A stretch of DNA of 64,000 bases, from positions 74,630-138,629 of the forward strand of contig DASZNF010000108.1 of NCBI GenBank assembly GCA_035551355.1, given 5' to 3'. Each line of letters begins with the position of its first letter. Within the stretch, counting starts at the first letter, position 1. Positions 16,328-24,903 of this stretch are shown here, piece by piece. Made by a program: the position numbers and the translations under genes. The DNA comes from DATATV01 sp035551355. GTDB lineage: Bacteria > Actinomycetota > Actinomycetes > Mycobacteriales > Pseudonocardiaceae. The notes below the pieces were generated by a model. The model saw only the letters and a list, made by a program, of their open reading frames with translations, had not been told where the DNA came from and ran no database searches.

Positions 16328-19081
16328 ATGCGCTATGACGTCAACGGGCTGACGAGTGGCGCCAAGATCGACCAGGAACTGGTCGTCGATCTGGCGCTTT
16401 CGGTGGACACGGCCGTGATGTGGTGGTCGGACTTCGGCACCGGTGAGCTGACCTGGACGCCAGGGCTGGATGGTCTGTTCGGCCTGCCCGGGGCCCAGGA
16501 GCAGCATATCCGGGCGAAGCTGGAGGAGCTGGTCGCCCCGTTGACCTCGGCCGCCCGGGCCGCGTCGGTGTGGCAGGATTTCGCCCTGGAGCAGTCGTTC
16601 TTCACCCCTGAGGGTGAAACCCGGTGGGTCCATCTACGGGCGCGCACCTGTGTCGGCCCGGACACCCAGGGGATGCTGGGCATCATCACCGACGTCACCA
16701 GCCGCCACGAGCACCAGGTGGCGCTGACCGACCTGGCCGACCGGTACCGGCTGCTGGTCGAGCTGAGCCCCGAGGCGATCGCGGTGCACCAGGAGGGGCT
16801 GGTGGTCTACGCCAACCCGACCACCGTGCGCTCCCTCGGCGCGAGTTCGGCCGGGCAGGTCCTTGGCCGGCCGATCACCGAGTTCGTGCACGCCGACTCC
16901 ACGCCGGAGATGCAGCGCCGGATCGAGGGCCTGGCCGATCCGGGCGCGGCCAGCGAGCCGGCCGAGGCGACGCTGAAGCGACTCGACGGCGGCACGGTGG
17001 ACGTGGAGTCGGTGTCGGTGCGCACCACCTGGGAGGGGCGCCCGGCGTTCCAGGTGATCATGCGGGACATCACCGAGCAGAAGGCGGCCGCGGCCGCGCT
17101 GCGTTACCAGGCCGCACTGGTCACTCACGTGAGTGACGCGCTGATCGCGACCACCGCGGCCGGCGTGGTGACCAGCTGGAACCCGGCCGCGGAGACGGTG
17201 TACGGCTTCACCGCGGCCGACGCGATCGGTCAGCAGGTGGCCGAGGTGGTGGGCGCGGAGCTGGATCCGGAGACCATCCTGGCCGCGGGCGGGGTGGCCC
17301 GGGCCACCCACCGGCGCAAGGACGGCGGGCTGCTGGACGTGCGGGTGTCGGCCGCCCAGATGGACGCCGGGTACGTGCTGGTGTGCGCGGACGAGACCGC
17401 GCGGCGGCGGGCCGAGCAGCACTTCACCACGGTGGTGGCCGCGCTGGAGGAGGGCGTGGTGGTGGTCGGCCCGACCGGGCTGGTGGAGTCGGCCAACCCG
17501 GCGGCCGAGCGCATCCTTGGCATCACCGAGGACGAGGTGATGGGCGAGTCCAGTTCGCTGGCCGAGCTGTACGACGAGAGCGGCGCGCCCATCCCGGAGG
17601 CGGCCTACCCCACGGCCCTGACCCGGCGCACCGGGCTGCCCCAGAACACCCGGATCGTGCAGGTCCGGCGGCCGGACGGGCGCACCATCTGGATCTCCAT
17701 CGCCTGCCGGGCACTGGACATGGAGGGCGATCCGCCGCACGCAGCGGTCATCTCCTTCACCGACATCACCGACCGCCGGATGATGGACGCCCGGCTGGAG
17801 TACGAGGCCACCCACGACGCGCTGACCGGCCTGGCCAACCGCACGGTGGTCATCAACCGGCTCAGCCGGGCCGGGCAGGAGCGCGCCGGCAGGCAGACCG
17901 CGGTGCTGTTCGTCGACCTGGACAAGTTCAAGGTCATCAACGATTCGCTCGGGCACGGCGTCGGCGACCGGGTGCTGCAGATCATGGGCACCCGGCTGCG
18001 GCACGGGGCCCGGGTGGGCGATCTGGTCGGGCGGCTGGGCGGGGACGAGTTCGCGGTCATCGCCGACGCGATCGGCGGCCCGGACGAGGCGGTCGAGCTG
18101 GCCGAGCAGCTGCGCAGGCTGCTGTCCCGGCCGGTGCTGGTGGACGGCAGGCAGCTGCACATCGACGCCAGCATCGGCATCGTGCTGGTCTCCTCGGGCG
18201 ACGCGCGGGAGGGCGAGGACATCCTGCGCGACGCCGACCTGGCCATGTACCAGGCCAAGACGCGGGGCCGGGGCCGGTACGCGATCTTCGACGTGGAGCT
18301 GCGCGAGCGCACCCAGCGGCGGCTGCAGCTGGAGCAGGACCTGCGGGACGCGGCCGGCGCGGGTCAGCTGTGGCTGGCCTACCAGCCGATCGTGGACCTG
18401 CGCACCGGCCGCCGCACCGCGGTGGAGGGGCTGCTGCGCTGGACCCATCCGCGCTACGGCGTGGTGCCGCCGGGGGAGTTCATCCCGCTGGCCGAGGAGA
18501 GCGACCTGATCAACCTGGTCGGCGCCTACATGTTGCGCACCGCGACCCAGGAGACGCTGCGGCTGCGCGAGCAGGACGATCCGGACCTCGCGCTGACGGT
18601 GAACCTCTCGGCGCGGCAGCTCGACGATCCGGCGCTGGTGCCGGACGTGCGGGCGGCGCTGGCCGAGACCGAGCTGCCGGCCGGCGCGGTGTGCATGGAG
18701 ATCACCGAGAGCGCGGTGATGCGCGATCCGGACGTGGCCGCCCGCACCCTGGCCGCGCTGCGCGAACTGGGCGTGCGGCTGGCCATCGACGATTTCGGCA
18801 CCGGCTACTCGTCGCTGGCCCAGCTGCTGCGGCTGCCGCTGGACACGCTCAAGATCGACCAGTCGTTCATCGCCGGACTGGGCCGGTCCCGGGACGCGGA
18901 CGCGCTGGTCACCAGCATCATCGCCATGGCCCACGCGGTGGATCTGACCGTGGTCGCCGAGGGCGTGGAGACGGCCGAGCAACTGGACTTCCTGCGCGGA
19001 CTGGACTGCGATCTGGCCCAGGGCTTCCACCTGGGGCGGCCCACGCCGGTCGGCGAGTTCCCGCCGCAAGATCCCAGGTAG
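16328..19081 (+). CDS. Four-PAS sensor with GGDEF and EAL domains (c-di-GMP turnover)
   Basis: A 917-residue cytoplasmic signalling protein. Four PAS domains lie at about 20-135, 142-255, 260-360 and 365-490, each ending in an IxDVT/IMRDIT-like strand. The GGDEF domain (about 495-655) keeps LGGDEF at about 570 and a product-inhibition RxxD site (RVGD) five residues before it. The EAL domain (about 670-912) has EGLLRW at about 699, VNLSARQL, MEITES, IDDFGTGYSSL, LKIDQSF and VAEGVET, so the metal and catalytic residues appear present. Both synthesis and hydrolysis of cyclic di-GMP are plausible. No membrane segment is visible. The LacI gene begins three bases after its stop. Confidence 0.92.
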   Translation: MRYDVNGLTSGAKIDQELVVDLALSVDTAVMWWSDFGTGELTWTPGLDGLFGLPGAQEQHIRAKLEELVAPLTSAARAASVWQDFALEQSFFTPEGETRWVHLRARTCVGPDTQGMLGIITDVTSRHEHQVALTDLADRYRLLVELSPEAIAVHQEGLVVYANPTTVRSLGASSAGQVLGRPITEFVHADSTPEMQRRIEGLADPGAASEPAEATLKRLDGGTVDVESVSVRTTWEGRPAFQVIMRDITEQKAAAAALRYQAALVTHVSDALIATTAAGVVTSWNPAAETVYGFTAADAIGQQVAEVVGAELDPETILAAGGVARATHRRKDGGLLDVRVSAAQMDAGYVLVCADETARRRAEQHFTTVVAALEEGVVVVGPTGLVESANPAAERILGITEDEVMGESSSLAELYDESGAPIPEAAYPTALTRRTGLPQNTRIVQVRRPDGRTIWISIACRALDMEGDPPHAAVISFTDITDRRMMDARLEYEATHDALTGLANRTVVINRLSRAGQERAGRQTAVLFVDLDKFKVINDSLGHGVGDRVLQIMGTRLRHGARVGDLVGRLGGDEFAVIADAIGGPDEAVELAEQLRRLLSRPVLVDGRQLHIDASIGIVLVSSGDAREGEDILRDADLAMYQAKTRGRGRYAIFDVELRERTQRRLQLEQDLRDAAGAGQLWLAYQPIVDLRTGRRTAVEGLLRWTHPRYGVVPPGEFIPLAEESDLINLVGAYMLRTATQETLRLREQDDPDLALTVNLSARQLDDPALVPDVRAALAETELPAGAVCMEITESAVMRDPDVAARTLAALRELGVRLAIDDFGTGYSSLAQLLRLPLDTLKIDQSFIAGLGRSRDADALVTSIIAMAHAVDLTVVAEGVETAEQLDFLRGLDCDLAQGFHLGRPTPVGEFPPQDPR

Positions 19082-19084
19082 GCT

Positions 19085-20065
19085 GTGACGGTGGCCACGA
19101 TCTACGAGGTCGCCAAGCGGGCGGGTGTGTCGGCCTCGACCGTGTCGCGCGTCGTCAGCGGAGGTCGGCCGGTCAATCCGGATCTGGCCAAGAAGGTACT
19201 GAAGGCCGCCGCCGAACTGGGTTTCCGGCCCAACCGGGCGGCCCGCAATCTGCGGCTGCGCACCTCGACGATCATCGCGCTGGTCATCCCGGACGTGGAG
19301 AACCCGTTCTTCACCTCGCTGGCCCGCGGGGTGGAGGATGTCGCGCTGCAGGCCGGGTACAACGTGGTGCTGTGCAACACCGACGAGGACCCCGCCAAGG
19401 AGGCCCGGTATCTGGAGGTGATCGAGGCCGACCGGATGGCCGGGGCGATCATCGCCAGCACCTCCGGCTCGGCCGGGCTGGCCCGGCTGGCCGAGACCGG
19501 CATGCCGCTGGTGGCGGTGGACCGCAAGGCGGCCGGGGTCGAGGTGGACACCGTGCTGGCGGACAACACCGATCCGGCCCGGGAGGTCACCGCGCGGCTG
19601 CTGGCCGCCGGATACCGGAACCTGGCGTGTGTGGCCGGGCCGCTGGACGTGCCCTCGCTGGTGCAGCGGGTGGATGGATTCCGGGCGGCGATCGCCGGGG
19701 TGGCCGGGGTGCGGGCCACCGTGGTGGAGCACAAGTCGGCCCGGGTCGACGACGGCTTCCGCGCGGTGTCGGAGTTGCTGGCCGGGCCGGACCGGCCGGA
19801 CGCGTTGTTCGCGATCAACAACACCCTCGCCCTGGGCGCGGTGCACGCGCTGCGGGATGCCGGGGTGGCGCCGGGCACGTTCGGGTTCGCCTCGTTCGGC
19901 ATCGCGCCGTGGACCGAGGTGGTGGGCTGGCCGATGGTCACCGTGGAGCAGCCGACCCGGGAGCTGGGCAGCACCGCGGTCACCATGCTGCTGGAGCGGA
20001 TGAACGGCGACCGGCAGCCGCCCCGCAACGTCACCCTCACGCCCGAGGTCATCGAAGTCCACTGA
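19085..20065 (+). CDS. LacI-family transcriptional regulator
   Basis: A 326-residue repressor. The helix-turn-helix is TIYEVAKRAGVSASTVSRVV, followed by the hinge RPNRAARNLRLRTS that inserts into the operator minor groove. A periplasmic-binding-protein-like effector domain (about 60-326) follows, with IPDVENPFFTSLARGVED and a C-terminal VEQPTRELG. The GTG start is three bases from the preceding stop. A LacI-type AATCGATT core lies at 20134-20141 between this gene and the zinc alcohol dehydrogenase, making that gene the likely target and a sugar or polyol the likely inducer. Confidence 0.9.
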   Translation: MTVATIYEVAKRAGVSASTVSRVVSGGRPVNPDLAKKVLKAAAELGFRPNRAARNLRLRTSTIIALVIPDVENPFFTSLARGVEDVALQAGYNVVLCNTDEDPAKEARYLEVIEADRMAGAIIASTSGSAGLARLAETGMPLVAVDRKAAGVEVDTVLADNTDPAREVTARLLAAGYRNLACVAGPLDVPSLVQRVDGFRAAIAGVAGVRATVVEHKSARVDDGFRAVSELLAGPDRPDALFAINNTLALGAVHALRDAGVAPGTFGFASFGIAPWTEVVGWPMVTVEQPTRELGSTAVTMLLERMNGDRQPPRNVTLTPEVIEVH

Positions 20066-20133
20066 GGACGGTCATCCGCGGCCTGACGGTCGTTCGTTGA
20101 CGTCGGTCCCGGCGCGGGGTTACCGTCGCTGGA

Positions 20134-20141
20134 AATCGATT
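20134..20141. promoter_or_regulatory. Candidate LacI operator core upstream of the alcohol dehydrogenase
   Basis: AATCGATT is a perfect 8-bp palindrome with the central CG typical of LacI operators. It is flanked by GGA and GTCC, which extend the symmetry partly, and it lies 65 bp before the dehydrogenase start and directly after the LacI gene. Confidence 0.45.
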
Positions 20142-20205
20142 GTCCAAAGAGTTCGATCAGTCATGACGGCCGAGATCGCGGCGACGGGGAAACGGAGGCA
20201 ACCGC

Positions 20206-21204
20206 ATGCGGGCGCTGATCGTCGACCAACCGGGCGCGCTGCGGGCCGGCCAGGTACCCGATCCGGTCGCCGGACCGGACGAGGTGGTCGTGCGGGTCGA
20301 CGCCTGCGGGATCTGCGGCACCGACCTGCACATCCTGGCCGGTGAGTTCCCGCCCGCGCCCTATCCGCTGGTGCCCGGGCACGAGTTCGCCGGGCGGATC
20401 GCCGCGGTGGGGCCGAAGGTCACCGGGCTTGACGAGGGCCAGCGGGTCGCGGTCGACCCGTCGCTGTTCTGCGGGCACTGCGCGGCCTGCCGGTCCGGGC
20501 GGGGCAACCTGTGCGAGTCCTGGGGCGCCACCGGGGACACCGTGAACGGCGCGTTCGCCGAACTGGTCGCCGTGCCCGCGGCCAACGCGTATGCCTTGCC
20601 CGACAACGTGTCCAGCTCCGCCGGCGCGCTGGTCGAGCCGCTGTCCTGTGCGGTGCACGGGGTGCGCAGGCTCGGCCCGGTGCTCGGCGAGTCGGTGCTG
20701 CTGGTCGGCGCGGGCACCATGGGCCTGCTGCTGCAACAGTTGGTGCAGGCGGCGGGCGCGAGCCGGGTGGTCGTGGTGGATCGCAACACCGAGCGGCTGG
20801 CCACCGCGGCCGGCCTCGGCGCGACCGCGGTGACCACCTCGGTGGGCGAGCTCAACGGCGAGAAGTTCGACGCCGCGGTGGACGTCACCGGGGTGCCCTC
20901 GGCGATCGAGGGCGCGCTGTCCGCGGTGTGCCGCGGCGGCCGGCTGCTGGTGTTCGGGGTGGCCGCGGCCGACGCGCTGATCAACGTGTCGCCGTTCCGG
21001 GTCTACAACGACGAGATCAGCATCGTCGGCTCGATGGCGGTGCTCAACAGCTACGGCGCCGCGCTGGAACTGGTGGCCTCCGGGCAGATCTCGGTCGACT
21101 CGCTGGTCACCGCGGCGTACTCGCTGGACGAGTACGAGCAGGCATTCACCGCGGTGCGATCCGGCGAGGGCATCAAAACCCAGATCGTCCCCACCGGAAA
21201 ATAG
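20206..21204 (+). CDS. Zinc-dependent medium-chain alcohol/polyol dehydrogenase
   Basis: A 332-residue MDR-family NAD(P)-dependent dehydrogenase, closest in style to sorbitol or threonine dehydrogenases. Catalytic zinc ligands are the Cys in ACGICGTD and the GHE motif (PLVPGHEFAG). The structural zinc site is the four-Cys lobe CGHCAACRSGRGNLC. The Rossmann loop is LLVGAGTMGLLLQQLV, and the Asp of VVVVDRN suggests NAD preference. GGAGG eight bases before the ATG fixes the start. It follows a LacI regulator and a candidate LacI operator, pointing to sugar-alcohol catabolism (inference). Confidence 0.9.
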   Translation: MRALIVDQPGALRAGQVPDPVAGPDEVVVRVDACGICGTDLHILAGEFPPAPYPLVPGHEFAGRIAAVGPKVTGLDEGQRVAVDPSLFCGHCAACRSGRGNLCESWGATGDTVNGAFAELVAVPAANAYALPDNVSSSAGALVEPLSCAVHGVRRLGPVLGESVLLVGAGTMGLLLQQLVQAAGASRVVVVDRNTERLATAAGLGATAVTTSVGELNGEKFDAAVDVTGVPSAIEGALSAVCRGGRLLVFGVAAADALINVSPFRVYNDEISIVGSMAVLNSYGAALELVASGQISVDSLVTAAYSLDEYEQAFTAVRSGEGIKTQIVPTGK

Positions 21205-21272
21205 CCGCGGCCGCGCCCACCGGCCAGGCACCCGGCTCCAGCCGTGATCGGCCCTGCCGGTAGGAGTCCACA

Positions 21273-21422
21273 GTGGACTGTGTGGTGAAAGCCAGGACGC
21301 GCGAGGAACGGGAGGCGTTCAGCCGGATGCGCATCGCCGAGGGCGGCCGGTTGTCCAGGTACTGTCCGCTGGACGCCGAGGCCGAGCTGGAGTACCAGCG
21401 CCGGCGCACCACACGTAGCTGA
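21273..21422 (+). CDS. Small basic/acidic protein, 49 residues, unknown function
   Basis: A GTG start with TAGGAG six bases upstream opens a 49-codon frame ending TGA at 21420-21422. About 43 of 49 third positions are G or C, as in genuine genes here. The product is highly charged (KARTREEREAFSRMR ... AEAELEYQRRR) with two cysteines and no hydrophobic helix. I do not recognise it. The start codon lies inside the palindrome TCCACAGTGGA. It sits between the alcohol dehydrogenase and the GNAT gene on the same strand. Confidence 0.5.
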   Translation: MDCVVKARTREEREAFSRMRIAEGGRLSRYCPLDAEAELEYQRRRTTRS

Positions 21423-21465
21423 TTGGCGGGCCGCCGGGCCGGCCGGCGCGGCTATTCTCGGGAAC

Positions 21466-21960
21466 ATGGTTCCGCAGCATCGGAATTCCGGCGCCGGCGC
21501 CGAGGCAACCGACCAGGATGTCTCGATCCGGGTGGCGAATCCGGCCGATCTGGCCGAGTTGCACGCCCTGGACACCGCGGTGTTCGGTGAGCTGGCCTAC
21601 CCGTTCTTCGTGCTGCGCCAGTCGATGGACGTGCAGTACGGGTGCTGGCTGGTGGCCGAGCACCGCAGTAGGATGCTGGGCTATTCCTACGGGGTTCCGA
21701 CCATGGATCGCCGCACCGGCTGGCTGCTGGGGCTGGGCGTGCGGCCGGAATTCCGCCGGCGCGGGTTCGGCCTGCGGCTGACCGCCGAATCCCTGGCTGC
21801 GTTGCGCACCTTCGGGGTGCGCACCGCCCGGCTGACCGTGCACCCGGGCAACGCGGTCGCGCTCGGCCTCTACCGCCGGCTGCACTTCACCGTCGAGCAA
21901 CGAGTCCGCGACTATCTCGGCCCGGGCGAGGACCGGTTGCTCATGGCCAGGACTGTCTGA
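21466..21960 (+). CDS. GNAT-family N-acetyltransferase
   Basis: A 164-residue acetyl-CoA-dependent acetyltransferase of the RimI-like type. The acetyl-CoA pyrophosphate loop is RPEFRRRGFGLRLT, preceded by the beta-4 strand GWLLGLGV, and the later NAVALGLYRRLHF is the C-terminal motif B. The first ~20 residues are variable. Its last 20 bases overlap the tail of the convergent minus-strand operon, so the two transcription units meet tail to tail. The acceptor could be a protein amine or a small molecule. Confidence 0.85.
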   Translation: MVPQHRNSGAGAEATDQDVSIRVANPADLAELHALDTAVFGELAYPFFVLRQSMDVQYGCWLVAEHRSRMLGYSYGVPTMDRRTGWLLGLGVRPEFRRRGFGLRLTAESLAALRTFGVRTARLTVHPGNAVALGLYRRLHFTVEQRVRDYLGPGEDRLLMARTV

Positions 21961-22918
21961 CCGACGGTTTCTCCGGCAGCGCGGTCGCGTTGTCCCACAA
22001 CTCGGCGAACGTGTTGCGCCGGTCGGCCACCAGGTTGCGGTCTAGCACGAGCTGGGTGTGCGAGATCAGCGAACCGGTGTACTCGGTGCCCGCGTCCGGC
22101 GTGACCTCGTAACTGAGCTGGTTGTCGAACAGGATGAAATCCGAGCACAGCAACGACGGCGGCAGCCGGGTGTCGTAGAGCAGCCGCACCTCGATGCCCA
22201 GCTGGGCCTGCTCGTAACAGGCGCGCAGCGCCTCCGGGCGGCGTTCCAGTTCGTGCCGGGCGATGACGAACACCCGGCGTACCCGCACGTTGCGGCGCAC
22301 CGCCTCGTACTGCAACTGCAGATACCGGTGGCCCAGATCCGAACCCCAGAAGCCGTCGGAGTTGGTGTCGTCGCCTGCGTCCACCGCGGGCAGGCTGACC
22401 GCGTCGATGCTCTGCTCGGCGCTGCGCGACAGGGACAGCAGCCAGTTGCGGTCCTCGCCCTCGTAACTGAGGTGCCGGGCGGCCAGCCCGTGCAGGAAAT
22501 AGGCCAACTGATCGATTTCCAGTTGCACGAAGCGTGCCACCAGTGGTGGCACGCCCGGTCCGATCTCGGTGGCTTTTCGTACCAGGAGGGTGATCGCGTC
22601 GGTTTTCAGTCCGGTCGATTCCACCTCCGCGAACAGTTCGGTCGCCTCGCTCACCTTGCGGAATCCGCGTTGCACCGCCTCTCTGGTGTTGTTCGCGTGC
22701 TCGGTCTGCCGGGACTCGATGGCGGCGAGCCGGTGATCGACGTCGACGAGGAACTGCACGATCAGGATGACCGCGCCCACCCCGGCCGAGGTGACCAGCT
22801 GCACCGCTGTCGAGGAGAACAACAGATTGGTCAGGGGAAACGACAGCGCCCCGACCAGACCGGTGACGACGATCTTGCGCACCACCGAGTGCGCCCCACT
22901 GTTGAGTATCACTTGCAC
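21941..22918 (-). CDS. Two-helix membrane protein with coiled coil and PLD-like C-terminal domain
   Basis: A 325-residue protein, last gene of the six-gene operon. Two hydrophobic helices (about 15-36 and 40-60) form a membrane hairpin. A helical stretch (about 62-110, DHRLAAIESRQTEHANN...) looks like a short coiled coil. The cytoplasmic C-terminal part contains SIDAVSLPAVD, GHRYLQLQYEAVRRNVRVRRVF, LGIEVRLLYD and DFILFDNQLSYEV, a strand pattern like phospholipase-D-fold domains but without HKD motifs. The GTG at 22918 is one choice; a GTG at 22912 has better spacing to AGGGG. It follows the SCO2521-like gene by 39 bp. Function unknown; it would be the system's membrane anchor if it belongs. 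Confidence 0.65.
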   Translation of the reverse strand: MQVILNSGAHSVVRKIVVTGLVGALSFPLTNLLFSSTAVQLVTSAGVGAVILIVQFLVDVDHRLAAIESRQTEHANNTREAVQRGFRKVSEATELFAEVESTGLKTDAITLLVRKATEIGPGVPPLVARFVQLEIDQLAYFLHGLAARHLSYEGEDRNWLLSLSRSAEQSIDAVSLPAVDAGDDTNSDGFWGSDLGHRYLQLQYEAVRRNVRVRRVFVIARHELERRPEALRACYEQAQLGIEVRLLYDTRLPPSLLCSDFILFDNQLSYEVTPDAGTEYTGSLISHTQLVLDRNLVADRRNTFAELWDNATALPEKPSVRQSWP

Positions 22919-22957
22919 GCGCCCCTACGTGTCTGTGACCGAAATCTTCGGAGTTTC

Positions 22958-23884
22958 TCAAGAATTCCGCATCGCGGCCAGAGTGTGTAGGGCGAGTTGG
23001 TCCCGAATTCGGTCGCGGTTGACCGACCACTGTTTGGTGAATCCCGCCTGCCGCTCCAGTCCCTCCCACAACGGCAGCAACGCCGGCGCCACGTGCGCGC
23101 CGGGCATCCACAGGTGCAGCAGGTGGTCGACGGCCGGACGAAGCCGGACGAACGCCGCGTGCCCGGCCGAGTCCAGGTCGCTGCGCTCCACCAGGGTCAG
23201 CAGGGTGGACAGGGCCCAGTCGTGCAGCGCCAGGTTCTCGCAGAAGCCCTGCACGTCCTCGGCCGCCGCAGCGGGCAGCCGCAGGCGCAGCGTGCGGATG
23301 GTGTCGTCGACCACGGTGAACTCGCAGGCCGGTGCCGTGCCCTCGGCGGCGGCCTCGGCGGTGAGCTCGGCCGACCAGCGCAGCCGGATTCGTTTGGCCC
23401 GCAACGGAGTGACGTGGTCCAGCCGGGCCGACAACTGCACCGAGCCGACCAGCCGGTCGGCCACCGCACCCAGATCGATGCTCGCCCCCGGCGTGCTCGC
23501 GGCCAGGAACCCGGTGACGGCGTCGGCCGTGGTCAGTTTCCCGATCGCCTGCACCACCCCGGGCCGGGCCAGATAATGCGCCCACGGCAATCGCCGGTCG
23601 GCCTCGGCCCGTTCCAGCCGGACCCGGGTAGAACCCTGCAACACCCGGCCACCGGTGACCACCGCCCGCGCGCCAATGGTGCCGATGCCGCGGCAGCGTT
23701 TCTGCGTGGGCAACGGGCAGTCCACGCCGGTGAACCGGGTCGGCGACACCGCGTGCGGCACCGGCCGGTCCGAGCGCCGGACCGGCTCGCCCTCCACCAG
23801 CGCCAGCAGCGCGGCCACCGTGCTGCGGTCCAGCGCCCGGGAATGCTGCAGCACACAGGTCCGGATCTCACCCAGGATCAGCAC
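22958..23884 (-). CDS. SCO2521-family protein, unknown function
   Basis: A 308-residue soluble protein that I match from memory to the actinobacterial SCO2521 family, based on gene order and the N-terminal pattern LILGEIRTCVLQHS and SPTRFTGVDCPL. No enzyme motif is visible. The middle is beta-rich (TPLRAKRIRLRW, TVVDDTIRTLRLRLP) and the C-terminal third helical, ending near QLALHTLAAMRNS. The GTG start at 23884 has a strong GGAGGAGG seven bases upstream. It lies 32 bp after the SCO2522-like gene, in one operon. Confidence 0.65.
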   Translation of the reverse strand: MLILGEIRTCVLQHSRALDRSTVAALLALVEGEPVRRSDRPVPHAVSPTRFTGVDCPLPTQKRCRGIGTIGARAVVTGGRVLQGSTRVRLERAEADRRLPWAHYLARPGVVQAIGKLTTADAVTGFLAASTPGASIDLGAVADRLVGSVQLSARLDHVTPLRAKRIRLRWSAELTAEAAAEGTAPACEFTVVDDTIRTLRLRLPAAAAEDVQGFCENLALHDWALSTLLTLVERSDLDSAGHAAFVRLRPAVDHLLHLWMPGAHVAPALLPLWEGLERQAGFTKQWSVNRDRIRDQLALHTLAAMRNS

Positions 23885-23916
23885 CGACCCACCTCCTCCC
23901 GGATCGATCGGGCCGG

Positions 23917-24903
23917 TCAGAACCCGTTGAACAGCACGTAATCCACCCGATCGGTCAGGTCCGGCGACACGGTAAGCCCGTCCCGTTCGCTGCGTTCGAC
24001 CAGCTGGTCGAGCAGTTCCGGTTGCGGCGCGATCTGGTCCAGGATCACCCGCACCGCGTGCTCGGTGGCCAGAAACCGGCCGGGCAGCAGGGAAAGACTG
24101 TGGTAGGCGCAGAACGGCGCCGCGTTCTCGCGCAACTTCACCACCGGCGGCAACTCCTCCCAGCGGTCCGGGAATCCGTCGGTCAACGTCTTGGGGTGCA
24201 CCACGTTCGCCCCCTCGTGACGCAGCATGCCCAGCCGCAACAACTGCCACACCGCGGCCAGGAACGCGCACGAGTACACCCGTCGTCCGCCCTTGTCGTG
24301 CCAGAGCTCGACATCCAGGAACACCGAGTGGTTGCGGGCGCCGATCTCGGCCGGCGGCGCCCAGCCGCCGCGGCGGCCCATCGCCTCGTGGCCCTGCTCG
24401 TGCGGCGAGCGCTGCCCGTTGCACAGCCAGCCCGACTCCAGCACGGTCGGCCGGGAGCCGTTGGTCTCCGGCGCGGGCATCGCGGTCAGCCGGGTGGCCA
24501 CCAACCGGGCCAGCGGCACGCCATCGGCCTCGGCGCAGGCCGATTCCCTTGCCAGATAGTCGATCTCCAGTCCGTGCGCACTCGCGGCCGCCTGCAACTG
24601 CGGCAACACCTCGGCCGGGGAGGAGAACTGGGTGAAGTAGTCGTCGATGAGAAAACAGGTGCTCACCCGCGGTGTCCGCCCGGCCGACCGAACCCGTTGC
24701 GGCACAACGGAACTGTTCGCCGCCGCGGCCCACGGCGCGACCCGGGCGAACTGGTCGGCCAGCCGGGCCGGCCCGGCCGCGAAATCCTCCATGTACAGGT
24801 GGCCCAGCTCGATGGACAGGTGCGCCAGCGGAATCTGCTCCACCCGCGGTTCGGCGGTCAGCTCGTGGAACGTGGCCGCCGGTTCGCTCACGCGCTCTGC
24901 CAT
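23917..24903 (-). CDS. SCO2522-family protein, unknown function
   Basis: A 328-residue protein matching from memory the SCO2522 family. Recognisable segments are HLSIELGHLYMEDF, STCFLIDDYFTQF with an acidic Asp pair, RSPHEQGHEAMGRRGGWAP, and VFLDVELWHDKGG followed by YSCAFLAAVWQLLRLG. The LIDDYF and HEQGHE segments look like conserved polar sites, but I know no reaction for them. Start ATG 24903 has GAGGA about seven bases upstream and overlaps the P-loop gene by 16 bp. A GTG at 24891 in a GTGA stop/start overlap is possible. Confidence 0.65.
   Translation of the reverse strand: MAERVSEPAATFHELTAEPRVEQIPLAHLSIELGHLYMEDFAAGPARLADQFARVAPWAAAANSSVVPQRVRSAGRTPRVSTCFLIDDYFTQFSSPAEVLPQLQAAASAHGLEIDYLARESACAEADGVPLARLVATRLTAMPAPETNGSRPTVLESGWLCNGQRSPHEQGHEAMGRRGGWAPPAEIGARNHSVFLDVELWHDKGGRRVYSCAFLAAVWQLLRLGMLRHEGANVVHPKTLTDGFPDRWEELPPVVKLRENAAPFCAYHSLSLLPGRFLATEHAVRVILDQIAPQPELLDQLVERSERDGLTVSPDLTDRVDYVLFNGF

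Noticed and set aside
16634..20062. A 1142-codon open frame on the minus strand
   Set aside because: It lies exactly opposite the PAS-GGDEF-EAL and LacI genes, has His/Arg/Gly/Gln-rich sequence with no domain, and is the usual antisense shadow of high-GC genes.
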